Below, piece after piece: positions 6,080-15,000 of a stretch of 47,341 nucleotides of DNA. Under the pieces are notes generated by a model. The model searched no databases. It saw nothing but the letters and a program-made list of their open reading frames with translations, and was not told the DNA's origin. The translations under genes were made by a program, and so were the position numbers. Each line of letters opens with the position of its first letter. The stretch's first letter is position 1. This stretch comes from Planctomycetaceae bacterium (GTDB lineage: Bacteria > Planctomycetota > Planctomycetia > Pirellulales > Pirellulaceae): contig PBSM01000317.1 of NCBI GenBank assembly GCA_002726245.1, forward strand, positions 1 to 47,341, given 5' to 3'.

Positions 6080-8464
6080 ATGCCTGATGCGATTCCCACG
6101 CGCGATGAACTCGCGAACGACTACCTCGACCAACTCGAATTCGATCCGTACCCGGTCCAAGAGGAAGCACTTCTCACGTGGTTCACGTCTGACCAGGGCG
6201 TTCTCGTGTGCGCCCCGACCGGAACGGGCAAGACACTGATCGCGGAAGCCGCTCTCTTCGAAGCGTTAAAGACCGGCAAGCGAGCATATTACACCACGCC
6301 GCTAATTGCGCTCACCGAGCAAAAGCTCCAAGAAATGAGAGCGGCAGCCGTGCGGTGGGGATTCCGTGAGGACGATGTCGGCCTGGTGACCGGCAACCGC
6401 CGCGTCAATCCTGACGCAGCGATTCTTGTCGTTGTCGCCGAGATTCTCTTCAACCGGTTGCTTCACCGCGAGCAGTTCGAGTTTGATGACGTCGCGGCTG
6501 TCGTGATGGACGAGTTCCACAGCTTCAACGATTACGAACGCGGCATCGTCTGGGAGCTGACGCTCGGCCTGTTGCCCGATCACATCCGTCTGCTCTTGCT
6601 GTCGGCAACGGTTGGCAACGCCTATGAGTTCACAAGTTGGCTACGTCGAGCCCACGATCGCAGTGTCGAACTTGTTGAGAGCGACCAGCGGAAGGTGCCG
6701 CTCACCTACCAGTGGGTTGGTGATTCACTCTTGACCGAGCACCTCGAATCGATGGCCGGCGGCGACGACGAGGCGCGGTTTACGCCCGCATTGGTCTTCT
6801 GTTTCAATCGCGAACAGTGTTGGAACGTCGCTGAGACGCTCAAGGGCAAGAGTGTGTTACACGACGGCCAGCAGAAGCGGTTACAACAGGAACTGGCCCA
6901 ACACAACTGGTCCGAGGGAGCCGGGCCGAAGCTGAAACAGATCTTGTATCGTGGGGTCGGCGTACATCACGCAGGCGTCTTGCCCAAGTATCGCCGCATC
7001 GTGGAAGAGCTGTTCCAGCAGAAGCTGTTGTCGGTTTGTGTTTGCACCGAGACATTGGCTGCAGGCATCAACCTTCCCGCGCGCAGCGTCGTCATTCCTG
7101 AACTGCTCAAAGGGCCACCCGCGAAGAAGAAGTTGATCGAAGCGAGCGCGGCTCATCAAATGTTCGGCCGTGCCGGGCGTCCGCAGTTCGACACGCAAGG
7201 CTTCGTCTTCGGTTTGGCGCACGAAGACGACGTGAAGATCGCGCGTTGGCGAGTGAAGTACGATCAGATTCCTGAGGACACGAAAGACCCGGGGCTTCGG
7301 AAACAGAAGAAGGCGTTGAAGAAGAAAATGCCGAAGCGGCGAGCGAACCAGCAGTATTGGACCGAACAGCAGTTCAACCAACTCCGCGACGCGCCGCCCA
7401 GCAAACTCGCCAGCCGAGGTCCCCTGCCCTGGCGGCTGTTGGCTTACCTGCTCGATGCGTCTCCTGAAGTCGATCGCATTCGCAAGCTCGTCGGCAAGCG
7501 GCTGATGGACGACAAGCAACTCGAAGCCGGACAAAAGGCGCTCGACCGCAGTTTGATGACATTGTGGCGGGCAGGTTACGTCGAGTTGGAACCGGAGCCG
7601 CCGCGCGAGGGTGATGACGCGGAGACCGTACGACGGGGGGCCGATGGTGAATCGTTTAACCGCAAACCGGAGGCGTGCGCTACACTCGCGGGAGCGCACG
7701 CCTCCGGCTTGCGGTTAAACGACGAAGCAGAAGCCGATCTCTATCGTCCCGAGTTTGCACATCCAACCGAAGCGATGGACCGGCTCTTGGCGTTCCGCGG
7801 AGTTAATCCTCTGTTTGGCGTCTTCCTGCTTAACCACTTGGGAATCGCCGATCGAGCCGAACGTATTCAGGCTCTTGAGAGCATCCTCGACATGCCCGGC
7901 TCCGTCGCTCGCTTCGTTCGCGTTCCGAAGCAGGAGGAGCTGCCACCAGGACCGCTGGCGACAACGCGACTGGATGTGCAACTCTTGAAACTCGGCCTCG
8001 TCACGCTTGAGCAGTTAGGGGCTGCTGAGCAGGACGAAGACGAACCTCAACGGCGACAAGGCGACGGCATCTTCGAGGAGGATTACGTCTGGGTGCTCAC
8101 GCTTGCCGAGAAGCTTCGAATCCTCTTCGATCACGATTTCCCCGGCGTCCACGACGTGCGCGCGACGCCGGTGTGGGCGGCTGGCGAGTTACTGGAGTTT
8201 GGCGGCGACTTCAATAACTTCATCACGAGCAACAAGCTGCAGAAGCAAGAAGGGGTCATCTTCCGCCATTTGCTGCGGCTGATCTTGCTGATCGCCGAAT
8301 TCCAACAGCTCTGCCCTCCCGACACGACGGAAGACGAATGGCGCGACGACCTTCGCGACATCTCCGAACAACTCGCCGCGTGCTGCCGGGTCGTTGATCC
8401 CACAAGCACCGACAAGACACTTGAGCAGGCCGAGCAAGTGGGGGAAGCAACGTCCCAAATGTAG
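6080..8464 (+). CDS. Ski2-like DEAD/DEAH-box RNA/DNA helicase
   Basis: A 794-residue superfamily 2 helicase. Motif I APTGTGKT is at 45-52, motif II DEFH at 144-147, motif III SAT at 175-177 and motif VI HQMFGRAGRPQF at 359-370. The DEFH box and the long C-terminal region after residue ~400 place it with Ski2/Mtr4-like helicases of bacteria, which unwind RNA or DNA; its substrate is unknown. A basic stretch (KKALKKKMPKRR) follows the helicase core near 410-420. Around residues 525-548 the protein carries FNRKPEACATLAG then AHASGLRLN, the translation of a palindromic repeat inserted in frame (7653-7722). The insert lies in a polar linker after EPPREGDDAE, where it probably does not disturb the fold. 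It is convergent with the DUF1501 gene. Confidence 0.9.
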   Translation: MPDAIPTRDELANDYLDQLEFDPYPVQEEALLTWFTSDQGVLVCAPTGTGKTLIAEAALFEALKTGKRAYYTTPLIALTEQKLQEMRAAAVRWGFREDDVGLVTGNRRVNPDAAILVVVAEILFNRLLHREQFEFDDVAAVVMDEFHSFNDYERGIVWELTLGLLPDHIRLLLLSATVGNAYEFTSWLRRAHDRSVELVESDQRKVPLTYQWVGDSLLTEHLESMAGGDDEARFTPALVFCFNREQCWNVAETLKGKSVLHDGQQKRLQQELAQHNWSEGAGPKLKQILYRGVGVHHAGVLPKYRRIVEELFQQKLLSVCVCTETLAAGINLPARSVVIPELLKGPPAKKKLIEASAAHQMFGRAGRPQFDTQGFVFGLAHEDDVKIARWRVKYDQIPEDTKDPGLRKQKKALKKKMPKRRANQQYWTEQQFNQLRDAPPSKLASRGPLPWRLLAYLLDASPEVDRIRKLVGKRLMDDKQLEAGQKALDRSLMTLWRAGYVELEPEPPREGDDAETVRRGADGESFNRKPEACATLAGAHASGLRLNDEAEADLYRPEFAHPTEAMDRLLAFRGVNPLFGVFLLNHLGIADRAERIQALESILDMPGSVARFVRVPKQEELPPGPLATTRLDVQLLKLGLVTLEQLGAAEQDEDEPQRRQGDGIFEEDYVWVLTLAEKLRILFDHDFPGVHDVRATPVWAAGELLEFGGDFNNFITSNKLQKQEGVIFRHLLRLILLIAEFQQLCPPDTTEDEWRDDLRDISEQLAACCRVVDPTSTDKTLEQAEQVGEATSQM
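7653..7722. repeat. palindromic repeat, FNRKPEAC family, copy 1 (inside helicase gene)
   Basis: Arms CGTTTAACCGCAAACCGGAG and CTCCGGCTTGCGGTTAAACG flank a short variable centre. The helicase frame reads through both arms and avoids the TAA hidden in GTTTAAC. Because the element is palindromic, the frame gives FNRKPEAC on entry and HASGLRLN on exit. Other copies: 12809-12835 (half), 13995-14069, 17424-17497 and 33720-33740 (half). Confidence 0.9.
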
Positions 8465-8578
8465 CCATCACTCTCCGAGTGATGTAAGCGGCACCACTAC
8501 CGACCTTCCTTGTCGCGCGAGATCGAAACACAGCCCAACTCGGTCGCACTCCCGCTATCCTCACGCGGAGCGTGAGGG
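8465..8578. repeat. intergenic inverted repeats between convergent genes
   Basis: Two hairpins lie between the helicase stop and the DUF1501 stop: TCACTCTCCGAGTGA directly after the helicase TAG, and CCTCACGCGGAGCGTGAGG ahead of GCTAC. The outer GTAGCC...GGCTAC ends are also complementary, so the block is one composite repeat of a kind seen again at 23034-23153. It may act as a bidirectional terminator, but there is no T run. Confidence 0.6.
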
Positions 8579-9949
8579 CTACACTAATAGATCCTCAACC
8601 ACTTCCCCGTTCGCGACAATGCGATGGGGACGATCGAAACGGTCGTACAACAGGCGGTGGTGATCGATGCCGAGTTGGCGATAGATCGTGGCGATGATGT
8701 CGCCGGGGATGCGCGGGCTGTCAGCGGGGAAGGCGCCGGCGGGATCGCTGGCACCGTAGACGAAGCCGGGTTTGATGCCGCCGCCGGCGAGCATGATCGA
8801 GTAACAGAAGTTCCAGTGATCGCGACCGGCGTTGTTGGTATTGATCTTGGGAGTGCGTCCGAAATCGCCGAGCACGGCAACGAGAGTGCGTTCGAGCATG
8901 CCGCGTTGTTCGAGATCTTGCAGCAGTGCGCTGCAAGCGACATCGAACGGCGGCAACAAACGTTCTTTCAAGCTCTTGAAATTGCTGCCGTGCGTGTCCC
9001 AAGTCTCGTTCGCATGCACGGCCCACGAGATGGTGACCGCGCGCGTACCGGCTTCGATCAGACGGCGCGCGAGCAATGTACATTGCCCGTAGATGTTGCG
9101 CCCGTAGGTCTCGCGCATCGACTCGGGTTCCTGTCCGATGCGGAAGGCATCCTGAGTGCTCCTCGAAGTTAGCATATCAAACGCTTGCTGCTGGAAGCGA
9201 CTCATCGCACCGAGTTGCGAAGACGATTCTCCAAGCAACCTCGCGTTCAAACTCGAAAGCAGATTGCCGCGACCGGCGAGCCTCGACGTCGAGACGCCCT
9301 CTTTCAACGTGAACTCTGGCACCGAAAAGTCATCGGCGTTGGGATCTTTAAGAATCCACAGCGGATCGAACGCTCGGCCCATCCAACCGCCCCAGAACCC
9401 CGGCTGAGGCGGCCCGTTCGCGCCTTCTTTCGTCTGGTAAGGCATCACAACTTGCGGAGCGACTTCGGGCCGAGTCGGGCGCAGCAGCGCGGCCATGGCA
9501 CCAGGATTAGGATTGTCAGTCGGTTTGAAGCCGCCGCCTTGTTCGCCCCGGTCGTGACCTGTCATCGCAACGTAAACGGCTGCCGCATGCGAGTTGTTCA
9601 CGCTGTGATGCATCGAGCGCACAAGCGTGCATTGATGCACCTGCTTAGCCAGCTTCGGAAGGTGTTCTGAAACCTGCACGCCCGGCAGCGACGAATCGAT
9701 CGGCTTGAACTCGCCTTTACTGTCGGTCGGCCCTTCTGGCTTCATGTCCCACATGTCGAGATGACTAGGGCCGCCGTTTAAATAGATGATGATGAGCGAA
9801 TCGGCCTTGGGCGCGATCGTGTGCCTGAGGGGCTGCTGCTCAGCGGCCAATAGCGCTGGCAGCGACAAGCCCATCATTCCGGCACTGCCGACCTGCAACA
9901 ACTGACGTCGGGAGACACCTGAACACGTCTGACGTGACTTGCGGCACAT
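8579..9949 (-). CDS. DUF1501 domain-containing exported protein
   Basis: A 456-residue protein with a twin-arginine signal (SRRQLLQVG, residues 13-21, then a hydrophobic run ending LPALLAAEQQ). It is followed by the DUF1501 hallmarks: IIIYLNGGPSHLDMWDMKP, LVRSMHHSVNNSH, a late VAVLGDFGRTPKIN, then GRDHW and GIDHHRLLYD. The family has an alkaline-phosphatase/sulfatase-like fold and is abundant in planctomycetes. It is often encoded next to a DUF1549/DUF1553 cytochrome-like partner, which is absent here, and its reaction is unknown. GGAG lies about 7 bases before the start. Export in folded form to the periplasm is expected. Confidence 0.9.
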   Translation of the reverse strand: MCRKSRQTCSGVSRRQLLQVGSAGMMGLSLPALLAAEQQPLRHTIAPKADSLIIIYLNGGPSHLDMWDMKPEGPTDSKGEFKPIDSSLPGVQVSEHLPKLAKQVHQCTLVRSMHHSVNNSHAAAVYVAMTGHDRGEQGGGFKPTDNPNPGAMAALLRPTRPEVAPQVVMPYQTKEGANGPPQPGFWGGWMGRAFDPLWILKDPNADDFSVPEFTLKEGVSTSRLAGRGNLLSSLNARLLGESSSQLGAMSRFQQQAFDMLTSRSTQDAFRIGQEPESMRETYGRNIYGQCTLLARRLIEAGTRAVTISWAVHANETWDTHGSNFKSLKERLLPPFDVACSALLQDLEQRGMLERTLVAVLGDFGRTPKINTNNAGRDHWNFCYSIMLAGGGIKPGFVYGASDPAGAFPADSPRIPGDIIATIYRQLGIDHHRLLYDRFDRPHRIVANGEVVEDLLV

Positions 9950-10120
9950 TGTTGACTCCGTCGCGGTGATTCACAATTGCCTATGCTATCCAGCCAGAGC
10001 AAGAATCGCCAGACGGAGTCGCTGGCGGCACTCGGCCCGCCTTCATGCCGCGCATCAACTAGCGAGGTTGTTGCCGCGGGGCTCTTGATTTGTTCAAGAT
10101 GGGCGGTCTGTACGATGATG

Positions 10121-10410
10121 TTCCAAGGCCGTCGATTGCTTCACAACGGCCTTGGAAGGCTTGCCCTTACCCACATCCGTCGCCTCCTCCGACCCCGTCT
10201 CGGTAGGGCAACGATTGGCAAGCTACCAAAGGGGCAAGCGAGAACGGCTCCCCGCCGACCCCTGCGTCGGTGGAAGCAATGCCGAGTCATGAGGTCCACC
10301 GACACGGGGTCGGAGGGGCCTGCGCCCGTGGTGCTTCGACTGTAGCCTTCAATCACGCTTCCACCGACGCGGGGTCGGTGGGGAAATGTGGGTGAAGACA
10401 AGCCTTGGAA
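10121..10410. repeat. intergenic palindromic repeat block
   Basis: The 514 bases between the DUF1501 start (9949) and the globin remnant (10464) hold no convincing gene. They contain a perfect 12-base inverted repeat, TTCCAAGGCCGT (10121-10132) with ACGGCCTTGGAA (10146-10157). Several CCGACCCC / GGGGTCGG arms follow, including CCACCGAC-GTCGGTGG at 10361-10381, and then an ATGTGGGT motif that mirrors TTACCCACATC near 10170. A related ATGTGGGTAAAGCCAAGGCC occurs at 32170. Confidence 0.6.
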
Positions 10411-10463
10411 TTGGAAGGCCATCGTACATCAACGGCGGGGCCAGCAAGCAATCCATGCAGGTG

Positions 10464-10886
10464 TTAATACACCCAGCTATTCTCGCCTTCGCTATGCAAT
10501 GCTCGCGAACCGGTTTTGATCAACTCGATCGCGCCCGCAAGCGCCGCCTCCCAGTCCGACTCGAGTTTGGGTGACCATTGCTCGCCATGATGCTCCTGAA
10601 GGACCTCGAGTAACACAGCTTGCCACTTACTGTAATCCTCTGGTTGAACACCCGTCTCGCGATGCATCGCCCCAAGTCCCAGCAAGTACACCCGCATCGT
10701 TGGATTCGGAGTGCGGTGGTGGTAGGCAGTGATCTGCAGCGACATCATTCGTTGCCGCGACCAGTCTGTGCTGACGAAACGGTCTTACAACTCGGGGTGC
10801 CGTGCAAACAGCCGAGAATAGAACTCACTCGCCAAACGCGAGTCCGTGACTGCCAAGATATGATCGATGCTCTCTTTGAGCCGCAT
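10464..10886 (-). pseudogene. bacterial globin with internal nonsense codon
   Basis: From an ATG at 10886 with a GGGAGG ribosome-binding site, 140 codons read MRLKESIDHILAVTDSRLAS, EFYSRLFARHPEL, stop, DRFVSTDW, SRQRMMSLQITAYHH and on. The second half contains LGLGAMHRETGVQPEDY, the F-helix region with the heme-ligating proximal His, and SDWEAALAGAIELI, the H helix. This matches single-domain bacterial globins. Codon 34 (10785-10787) is TAA where a Lys codon AAA/AAG would fit HPELKDRF, so one substitution kills the gene. Starting at the internal ATG 10748 would omit helices A-C. The base should be verified before it is called a true pseudogene. Confidence 0.75.
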
Positions 10887-10987
10887 AGGAACCTCCCCTG
10901 CCAGAGATAACCTTGGTGAATACCGAAGAAGAGTAACCATTAGCGTAGCGAAGCCAGGAACGTCATGCCAGCGCTACCTTGCTAGTA

Positions 10988-12370
10988 TCAGAATGTTCGA
11001 TTATAGCCGTTCAACGCCGCGACGCGATACGCTTCAGCCATCGTCGGATAGTTGAACGTGGTGTTGATGAAGTACAGCAACGAGTTGGCTTCCCCCTGTT
11101 GAGCCATGATGGCTTGGCCGATGTGGACGATCTCGGACGCGTTCGCGCCGAAGCAATGAACACCAAGGATCTCCAAGCTCTCTCGATGGAAGAGCAGCTT
11201 CAACATCCCAGCCGTTTCGCCTGTGATCTGAGCCCGCGCGATGCTCTTGAAGTGAGCGTGGCCGATCTCGTAGGGGATGTTCGCTTCCGTCAGCTCGCGT
11301 TCCGTCTTGCCGACGGAACTGATCTCAGGACTGGTGTAGATTCCTGTCGGGATCAGGCCGAGTTTCATATCTTCATAGCTGCCACAGGCGATGCGACTTG
11401 CCGCCGCTCGGCCTTGCATATACGCGGCGCTGGCGAGCGACGGGAAACCGATCACGTCGCCAACCGCGTAGATGTGTTCGAGGGCTGTCCGGAAACAATC
11501 ATCGACGTCGAGCTGCCCGCGCCGGTTGGCTTGCAAGCCGGCGTTTTCCAAAGCCAACTCGTCCGTGTTGCCCTGCCGACCGTTTGCCCACAGCAGAATA
11601 TCCGTCTTCAGTTTTTTCCCGCTTTTGAGATGCAGGACGACTCCATCGTCGTGGCCTTCGATCCGGTAGCACTCTTCGCCGTGCCGGATCAAGACGCCTT
11701 GATCGCGCAGGTGATAACTGAGCGCGTCGGTAATCTCGTCATCAAGAAACTCAAGTAGCTTGTCGCGCGTGTTGACGAGATTCACTTTCACGTTCAAGTT
11801 GCGAAAAATCGACGCGTATTCCGAGCCGACGACGCCCGCGCCGTAGATCGTGATCGACTTCGGAGTGAACGACAGATCAAGAATCGTGTCGCTATCGAAG
11901 ATGCGGTCGTGATCGAAATCAACACTCGGTGGTCGATAGGGCCTCGAGCCAACAGCGATCACGATATGCTCTGCCGAGAAGCGCTGGTCGGCAACTTCGA
12001 TCGTCTTGGGATCGACAAACGAAGCCGTTCCTGAAATCACCGGCACACCATTCCGCTCGTAGAAGCCATGTCGCATCGAGACCTGCCGAGAGAGCACCGC
12101 TGCCGCGCTCTGTCTCAGTTCAGGAAATTCCGGTCGCGCACCAGTCGCGAGTTGTCTGAAGAGTGGGTCGCGAGAAACAGCCGTCAGTTTACCGACCGCG
12201 TGTCGAAGGGCCTTGCTGGGAATCGTTCCCAAATGCGTGCATGCTCCGCCGACACGTGGACTGCGCTCGACAACCGCTACACTTCGTCCGCTTTTCACGG
12301 CTTGCATCGCCGCGCCTTCGCCGCCGGGACCGGTGCCGATCACGATCAAATCGTATTGCTGCTCTTCCAC
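10988..12370 (-). CDS. sthA: Si-specific NAD(P)+ transhydrogenase (soluble)
   Basis: A 460-residue flavoprotein (E. coli SthA has 466). The FAD motif is [16 protein letters not shown] near residue 8, followed by the family signature [20 protein letters not shown]. The signature has only one Cys, not the redox pair of lipoamide or glutathione reductases. The NAD(P)-binding [13 protein letters not shown], the FAD-binding [14 protein letters not shown] and a C-terminal dimerisation domain ([17 protein letters not shown]) are also present. The GTG at 12370 is chosen as start because AAGGAAGGA precedes it by 6 bases and the protein then begins at the conserved [11 protein letters not shown]. It equilibrates NADH and NADPH pools in the cytoplasm. 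Confidence 0.93.
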   Translation of the reverse strand: MEEQQYDLIVIGTGPGGEGAAMQAVKSGRSVAVVERSPRVGGACTHLGTIPSKALRHAVGKLTAVSRDPLFRQLATGARPEFPELRQSAAAVLSRQVSMRHGFYERNGVPVISGTASFVDPKTIEVADQRFSAEHIVIAVGSRPYRPPSVDFDHDRIFDSDTILDLSFTPKSITIYGAGVVGSEYASIFRNLNVKVNLVNTRDKLLEFLDDEITDALSYHLRDQGVLIRHGEECYRIEGHDDGVVLHLKSGKKLKTDILLWANGRQGNTDELALENAGLQANRRGQLDVDDCFRTALEHIYAVGDVIGFPSLASAAYMQGRAAASRIACGSYEDMKLGLIPTGIYTSPEISSVGKTERELTEANIPYEIGHAHFKSIARAQITGETAGMLKLLFHRESLEILGVHCFGANASEIVHIGQAIMAQQGEANSLLYFINTTFNYPTMAEAYRVAALNGYNRTF

Positions 12371-12435
12371 CGCGCGTCCTTCCTTGCGGAATAAGTTGTC
12401 CCGATTGTGATGGCGGGGTGAACTAGGGAATTGTT

Positions 12436-12535
12436 GCCGCAAAGAACGCAAGAGATCGCAAAAAAAAGAACAGACATTCTTGACTGCTCGGTCTTCTTCT
12501 TGCGCCGTTTTGCGTTTCTTGCGGCCCGTCGCCTT
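12436..12535. repeat. intergenic inverted repeat upstream of sthA
   Basis: GCCGCAAAGAACGCAAGAG and, about 60 bases on, TTTGCGTTTCTTGCGGC form imperfect complementary arms around an A-rich and T-rich centre. It lies in the 561-base non-coding stretch 12371-12931, which otherwise holds only the repeats at 12809 and 12852. The sthA and moxR promoters must lie in this stretch, but no consensus boxes stand out. Confidence 0.55.
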
Positions 12536-12808
12536 CGATCACAGATCCATCACGATGATCCACCATCGTCGCATCGTTATGTCTCGATGTGTTAGCTGTG
12601 TCCTGTCGCCAGCACGCGATGCAAGTCGTTGCGGGGTTTCTGTTAAGCACCGAATGATCCCGCAAAACACTCGACCTTCGAGACGCCGTGTGTTACGATG
12701 TTTCACGCAAGGCGTTTCACAGGGTTGGCTATCGTACAGCAAGCCCGTCACTATCGTCCATCCTTCGGAAGCCAACTGAAACCTTTGCCTTCTTCGGGTA
12801 GCCTGCCT

Positions 12809-12835
12809 CGTTTAACCGCAAGCCGGAGGCGTGCG
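12809..12835 (+). repeat. half copy of the FNRKPEAC palindromic repeat
   Basis: CGTTTAACCGCAAGCCGGAG plus GCGTGCG, the left arm only. The right arm is missing and the next family (12852) follows at once. Confidence 0.8.
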
Positions 12836-12851
12836 TGTCCGGTCGTCACCC

Positions 12852-12901
12852 CGTAGGACAGGTTTCCAACCTATTTGGACAAGATGCAATCCTGTCCTAC
12901 G
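12852..12901. repeat. palindromic repeat, GTAGGACAGG family
   Basis: CGTAGGACAGGTTTCCAACC and GGACAAGATGCAATCCTGT, closing with CCTACG. The ends are complementary and the element lies 30 bases before the moxR start, so it is probably within the operon leader. Confidence 0.65.
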
Positions 12902-12931
12902 AACCACCGACTCACACCGAGAGACAACCCT

Positions 12932-13984
12932 ATGTCAGAGACTGCCATTCCTGCAGCAGTAATCCCCGACGCGGCAGCCGCACCAGACAAACTGAGCGAC
13001 AACGATGTGCAAGCCATCGACGAGCTACGCGAGGCTTATGCTCGACTGAAGAACGAACTGGCTCGCGTGATCGTCGGCCAGGAAAAAGTCGTCGAACAGT
13101 TGTCAATCTGTTTGTTCGCGCGCGGGCATGCTTTGTTGATGGGTGTGCCAGGTCTGGCGAAGACGCTGCTAGTCAGTAAGGTCGCCGAGACGATGTCGCT
13201 CAACTTCAGCCGCATCCAGTTCACGCCCGACCTCATGCCGATGGACATCACCGGCACGGACATCTTGCAAGACACACCGGACGGACGCCGCGAGTTTCAG
13301 TTTGTACACGGCCCGGTCTTTGCGAACATCGTGCTCGCCGACGAGATCAACCGGGCTCCACCCAAGACGCAAGCCGCGATGCTCGAAGCGATGCAGGAGT
13401 ACAAGGTCACGGCTGTCGGCAAGCCTTTTGAGCTGGACCCACCGTTCCTCGTCCTCGCGACGCAGAATCCTGTCGAGCAGGAAGGCACTTACCCTCTGCC
13501 TGAAGCGCAGCTTGATCGTTTTATGTTTTTGATCGAACTCGACTACCCGTCGGAAGCGGAAGAAGTGATGATCGCGCGCACGACGACAGGCGACGCGTTG
13601 CCCGAGCTCGATCATTTGATGCACGCGGACGAGATCATTCGCCACCAGCATCTTGTGCGACGAGTGCCGGTTCCAGATCACATCTATACGTACGCGGCTC
13701 GGCTTGTTCGCAAGACTCGCCCCAACAAAGAAACGGCTCCCGACTGGATCAAGCCGCTCGTCTCTTGGGGAGCGGGCCCACGGGCGGTGCAGAATCTGAT
13801 CCTTGGAGCAAAGGCCCGAGCTGCCTTGCTCGGCAGCTACATGGTGCGATTGAAAGACGTTCAGGAAGTCGCCGCGCCAGTGTTAACTCACCGCGTCATC
13901 ACGACGTTCGCCGCGCAAGCCGAAGGCATCGGAGCGAAGGATATTGTGAAGCGTCTTTTGGATGAAACGGATACGGAGGAGTGA
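12932..13984 (+). CDS. MoxR-family AAA+ ATPase
   Basis: A 350-residue AAA+ ATPase of the MoxR/RavA class. The Walker A motif is GVPGLAKT (71-78), Walker B is IVLADEINRAPPKTQ (from 133), sensor-1 is LVLATQNPVEQEG, and PLPEAQLDRFMF and the C-terminal lid follow. The start at 12932 (MSETAIP) gives the usual family length; upstream in-frame codons fall in the repeat. MoxR ATPases act as chaperone-like factors that insert metals or activate vWA-domain partners. Here the next genes encode DUF58 and vWA membrane proteins, the expected partners. It is the first gene of a same-strand operon running to 29335. Confidence 0.93.
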   Translation: MSETAIPAAVIPDAAAAPDKLSDNDVQAIDELREAYARLKNELARVIVGQEKVVEQLSICLFARGHALLMGVPGLAKTLLVSKVAETMSLNFSRIQFTPDLMPMDITGTDILQDTPDGRREFQFVHGPVFANIVLADEINRAPPKTQAAMLEAMQEYKVTAVGKPFELDPPFLVLATQNPVEQEGTYPLPEAQLDRFMFLIELDYPSEAEEVMIARTTTGDALPELDHLMHADEIIRHQHLVRRVPVPDHIYTYAARLVRKTRPNKETAPDWIKPLVSWGAGPRAVQNLILGAKARAALLGSYMVRLKDVQEVAAPVLTHRVITTFAAQAEGIGAKDIVKRLLDETDTEE

Positions 13985-13994
13985 CTCTCCATTT

Positions 13995-14069
13995 CGTTTA
14001 ACCGCAAGCCGGAGGGCGTGCGCGTCTGCACGCCCGAAGAAACGCACGCCTCCGGCTTGCGGTTAAACG
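13995..14069. repeat. palindromic repeat, FNRKPEAC family, copy between moxR and DUF58 gene
   Basis: Full-length element with arms CGTTTAACCGCAAGCCGGAG and CTCCGGCTTGCGGTTAAACG. It fills the gap between the moxR stop and the next start, leaving only 19 bases for the ribosome-binding site of the DUF58 gene. Confidence 0.9.
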
Positions 14070-14088
14070 AAGAATGTAAGGCGAACGC

Positions 14089-15000
14089 ATGTTTCCAGAC
14101 CGACAAGCCCGCAGTTTTCTCGATCCCCAAGCGTTATCGCGTTTGGCTGGGCTGCCGTTGTTTGCGCGTCGGCCGATGCTGGGCAGTGTGTCAGGGCGAC
14201 ATGCCAGTCCGCATCGCGGCGCGAGCGTCGAGTTTGCTGAGTACCGAAAGTACGTCCCCGGGGATGACCTTCGACGCCTGGACTGGCGAGCCTACGGGCG
14301 ATCCGATCGATTCTATGTTAAAGAATTCGAAGCCGACACGAACCTGCGTTGCTGCCTCGTGCTCGACACCAGCGGCTCGATGAACTTTGGCACGACGGGG
14401 ACAACCAAAATCGAATACGCTCGCAAAATCGCGGGTGCACTGAGCTACCTCGCCGTGCAGCAAGGCGATGCCATTGGATTATGCTGCGTCGCCAAGGGGA
14501 TCATCAACAGCATCCCGCCGAGGCGAAACCCAGCCCACTTGATGCACGTGCTCGATGCGATCGAGCAAGCTCAGCCGCGAGGCGAAACACAACTCGTCCC
14601 CGTGTTGCACGAACTAGCCGAGACGATTCGCCAACGCGCACTGGTCGTGATCATCTCTGATTTCTTTATCGAACCCGAAGAGATGCGGAGCTGTTTCGAA
14701 CATCTTCGTTTCCGCAAACACGACGTGACAGCGTTCCAACTGCTCGATCCATTGGAAGTCGGCTTCGATTTCCTTCGCCCGATGCGGTTCCTCGATATGG
14801 AAGGTGGACCCGCGGTCTTTGCCGAACCGAATGAGATCGCGGATCGCTATCACAAAGCGTTGCAGACGTATCTTGAAGATCTGCGGAAGGTCACGCTCGA
14901 AACGGCGATCGATTATCACCGCATCAGCATTGACCAGGATTACGAGAAGGTCCTGATGCAGTTTCTTGTCGGCCGTAGTCGGGGGCGAGGCGTGCGATGA
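14089..15000 (+). CDS. DUF58 domain-containing protein (vWA-like)
   Basis: A 303-residue protein. The DUF58 hallmark FAEYRKYVPGDDLRRLDWR begins at residue 49 and runs on into YGRSDRFYVKEFEAD. A von Willebrand A-like domain follows with the metal-ion-dependent adhesion site DTSGSM at 93-98 and the second strand motif ALVVIISDFF near 185. DUF58 proteins pair with MoxR ATPases in Bat-type operons of Bacteroidetes, spirochaetes and planctomycetes. AAGG lies 7 bases before the ATG. The stop overlaps the next small ORF by ATGA (14997-15000), so translation is probably coupled. No signal peptide; cytoplasmic or membrane-associated. Confidence 0.92.
   Translation: MFPDRQARSFLDPQALSRLAGLPLFARRPMLGSVSGRHASPHRGASVEFAEYRKYVPGDDLRRLDWRAYGRSDRFYVKEFEADTNLRCCLVLDTSGSMNFGTTGTTKIEYARKIAGALSYLAVQQGDAIGLCCVAKGIINSIPPRRNPAHLMHVLDAIEQAQPRGETQLVPVLHELAETIRQRALVVIISDFFIEPEEMRSCFEHLRFRKHDVTAFQLLDPLEVGFDFLRPMRFLDMEGGPAVFAEPNEIADRYHKALQTYLEDLRKVTLETAIDYHRISIDQDYEKVLMQFLVGRSRGRGVR

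Noticed and set aside
8465..8578. Bidirectional terminator between helicase and DUF1501 genes
   Set aside because: The hairpins lack T runs and resemble the dispersed repeat families, so they are annotated as a repeat.
8624..9670. Plus-strand open frames opposite the DUF1501 gene
   Set aside because: They are antisense shadows; the minus-strand frame carries the DUF1501 motifs and a Tat signal.
10464..10748. Independent 94-residue protein starting at ATG 10748
   Set aside because: It is the C-terminal two-thirds of the globin whose proper start with ribosome-binding site is at 10886, in the same frame.
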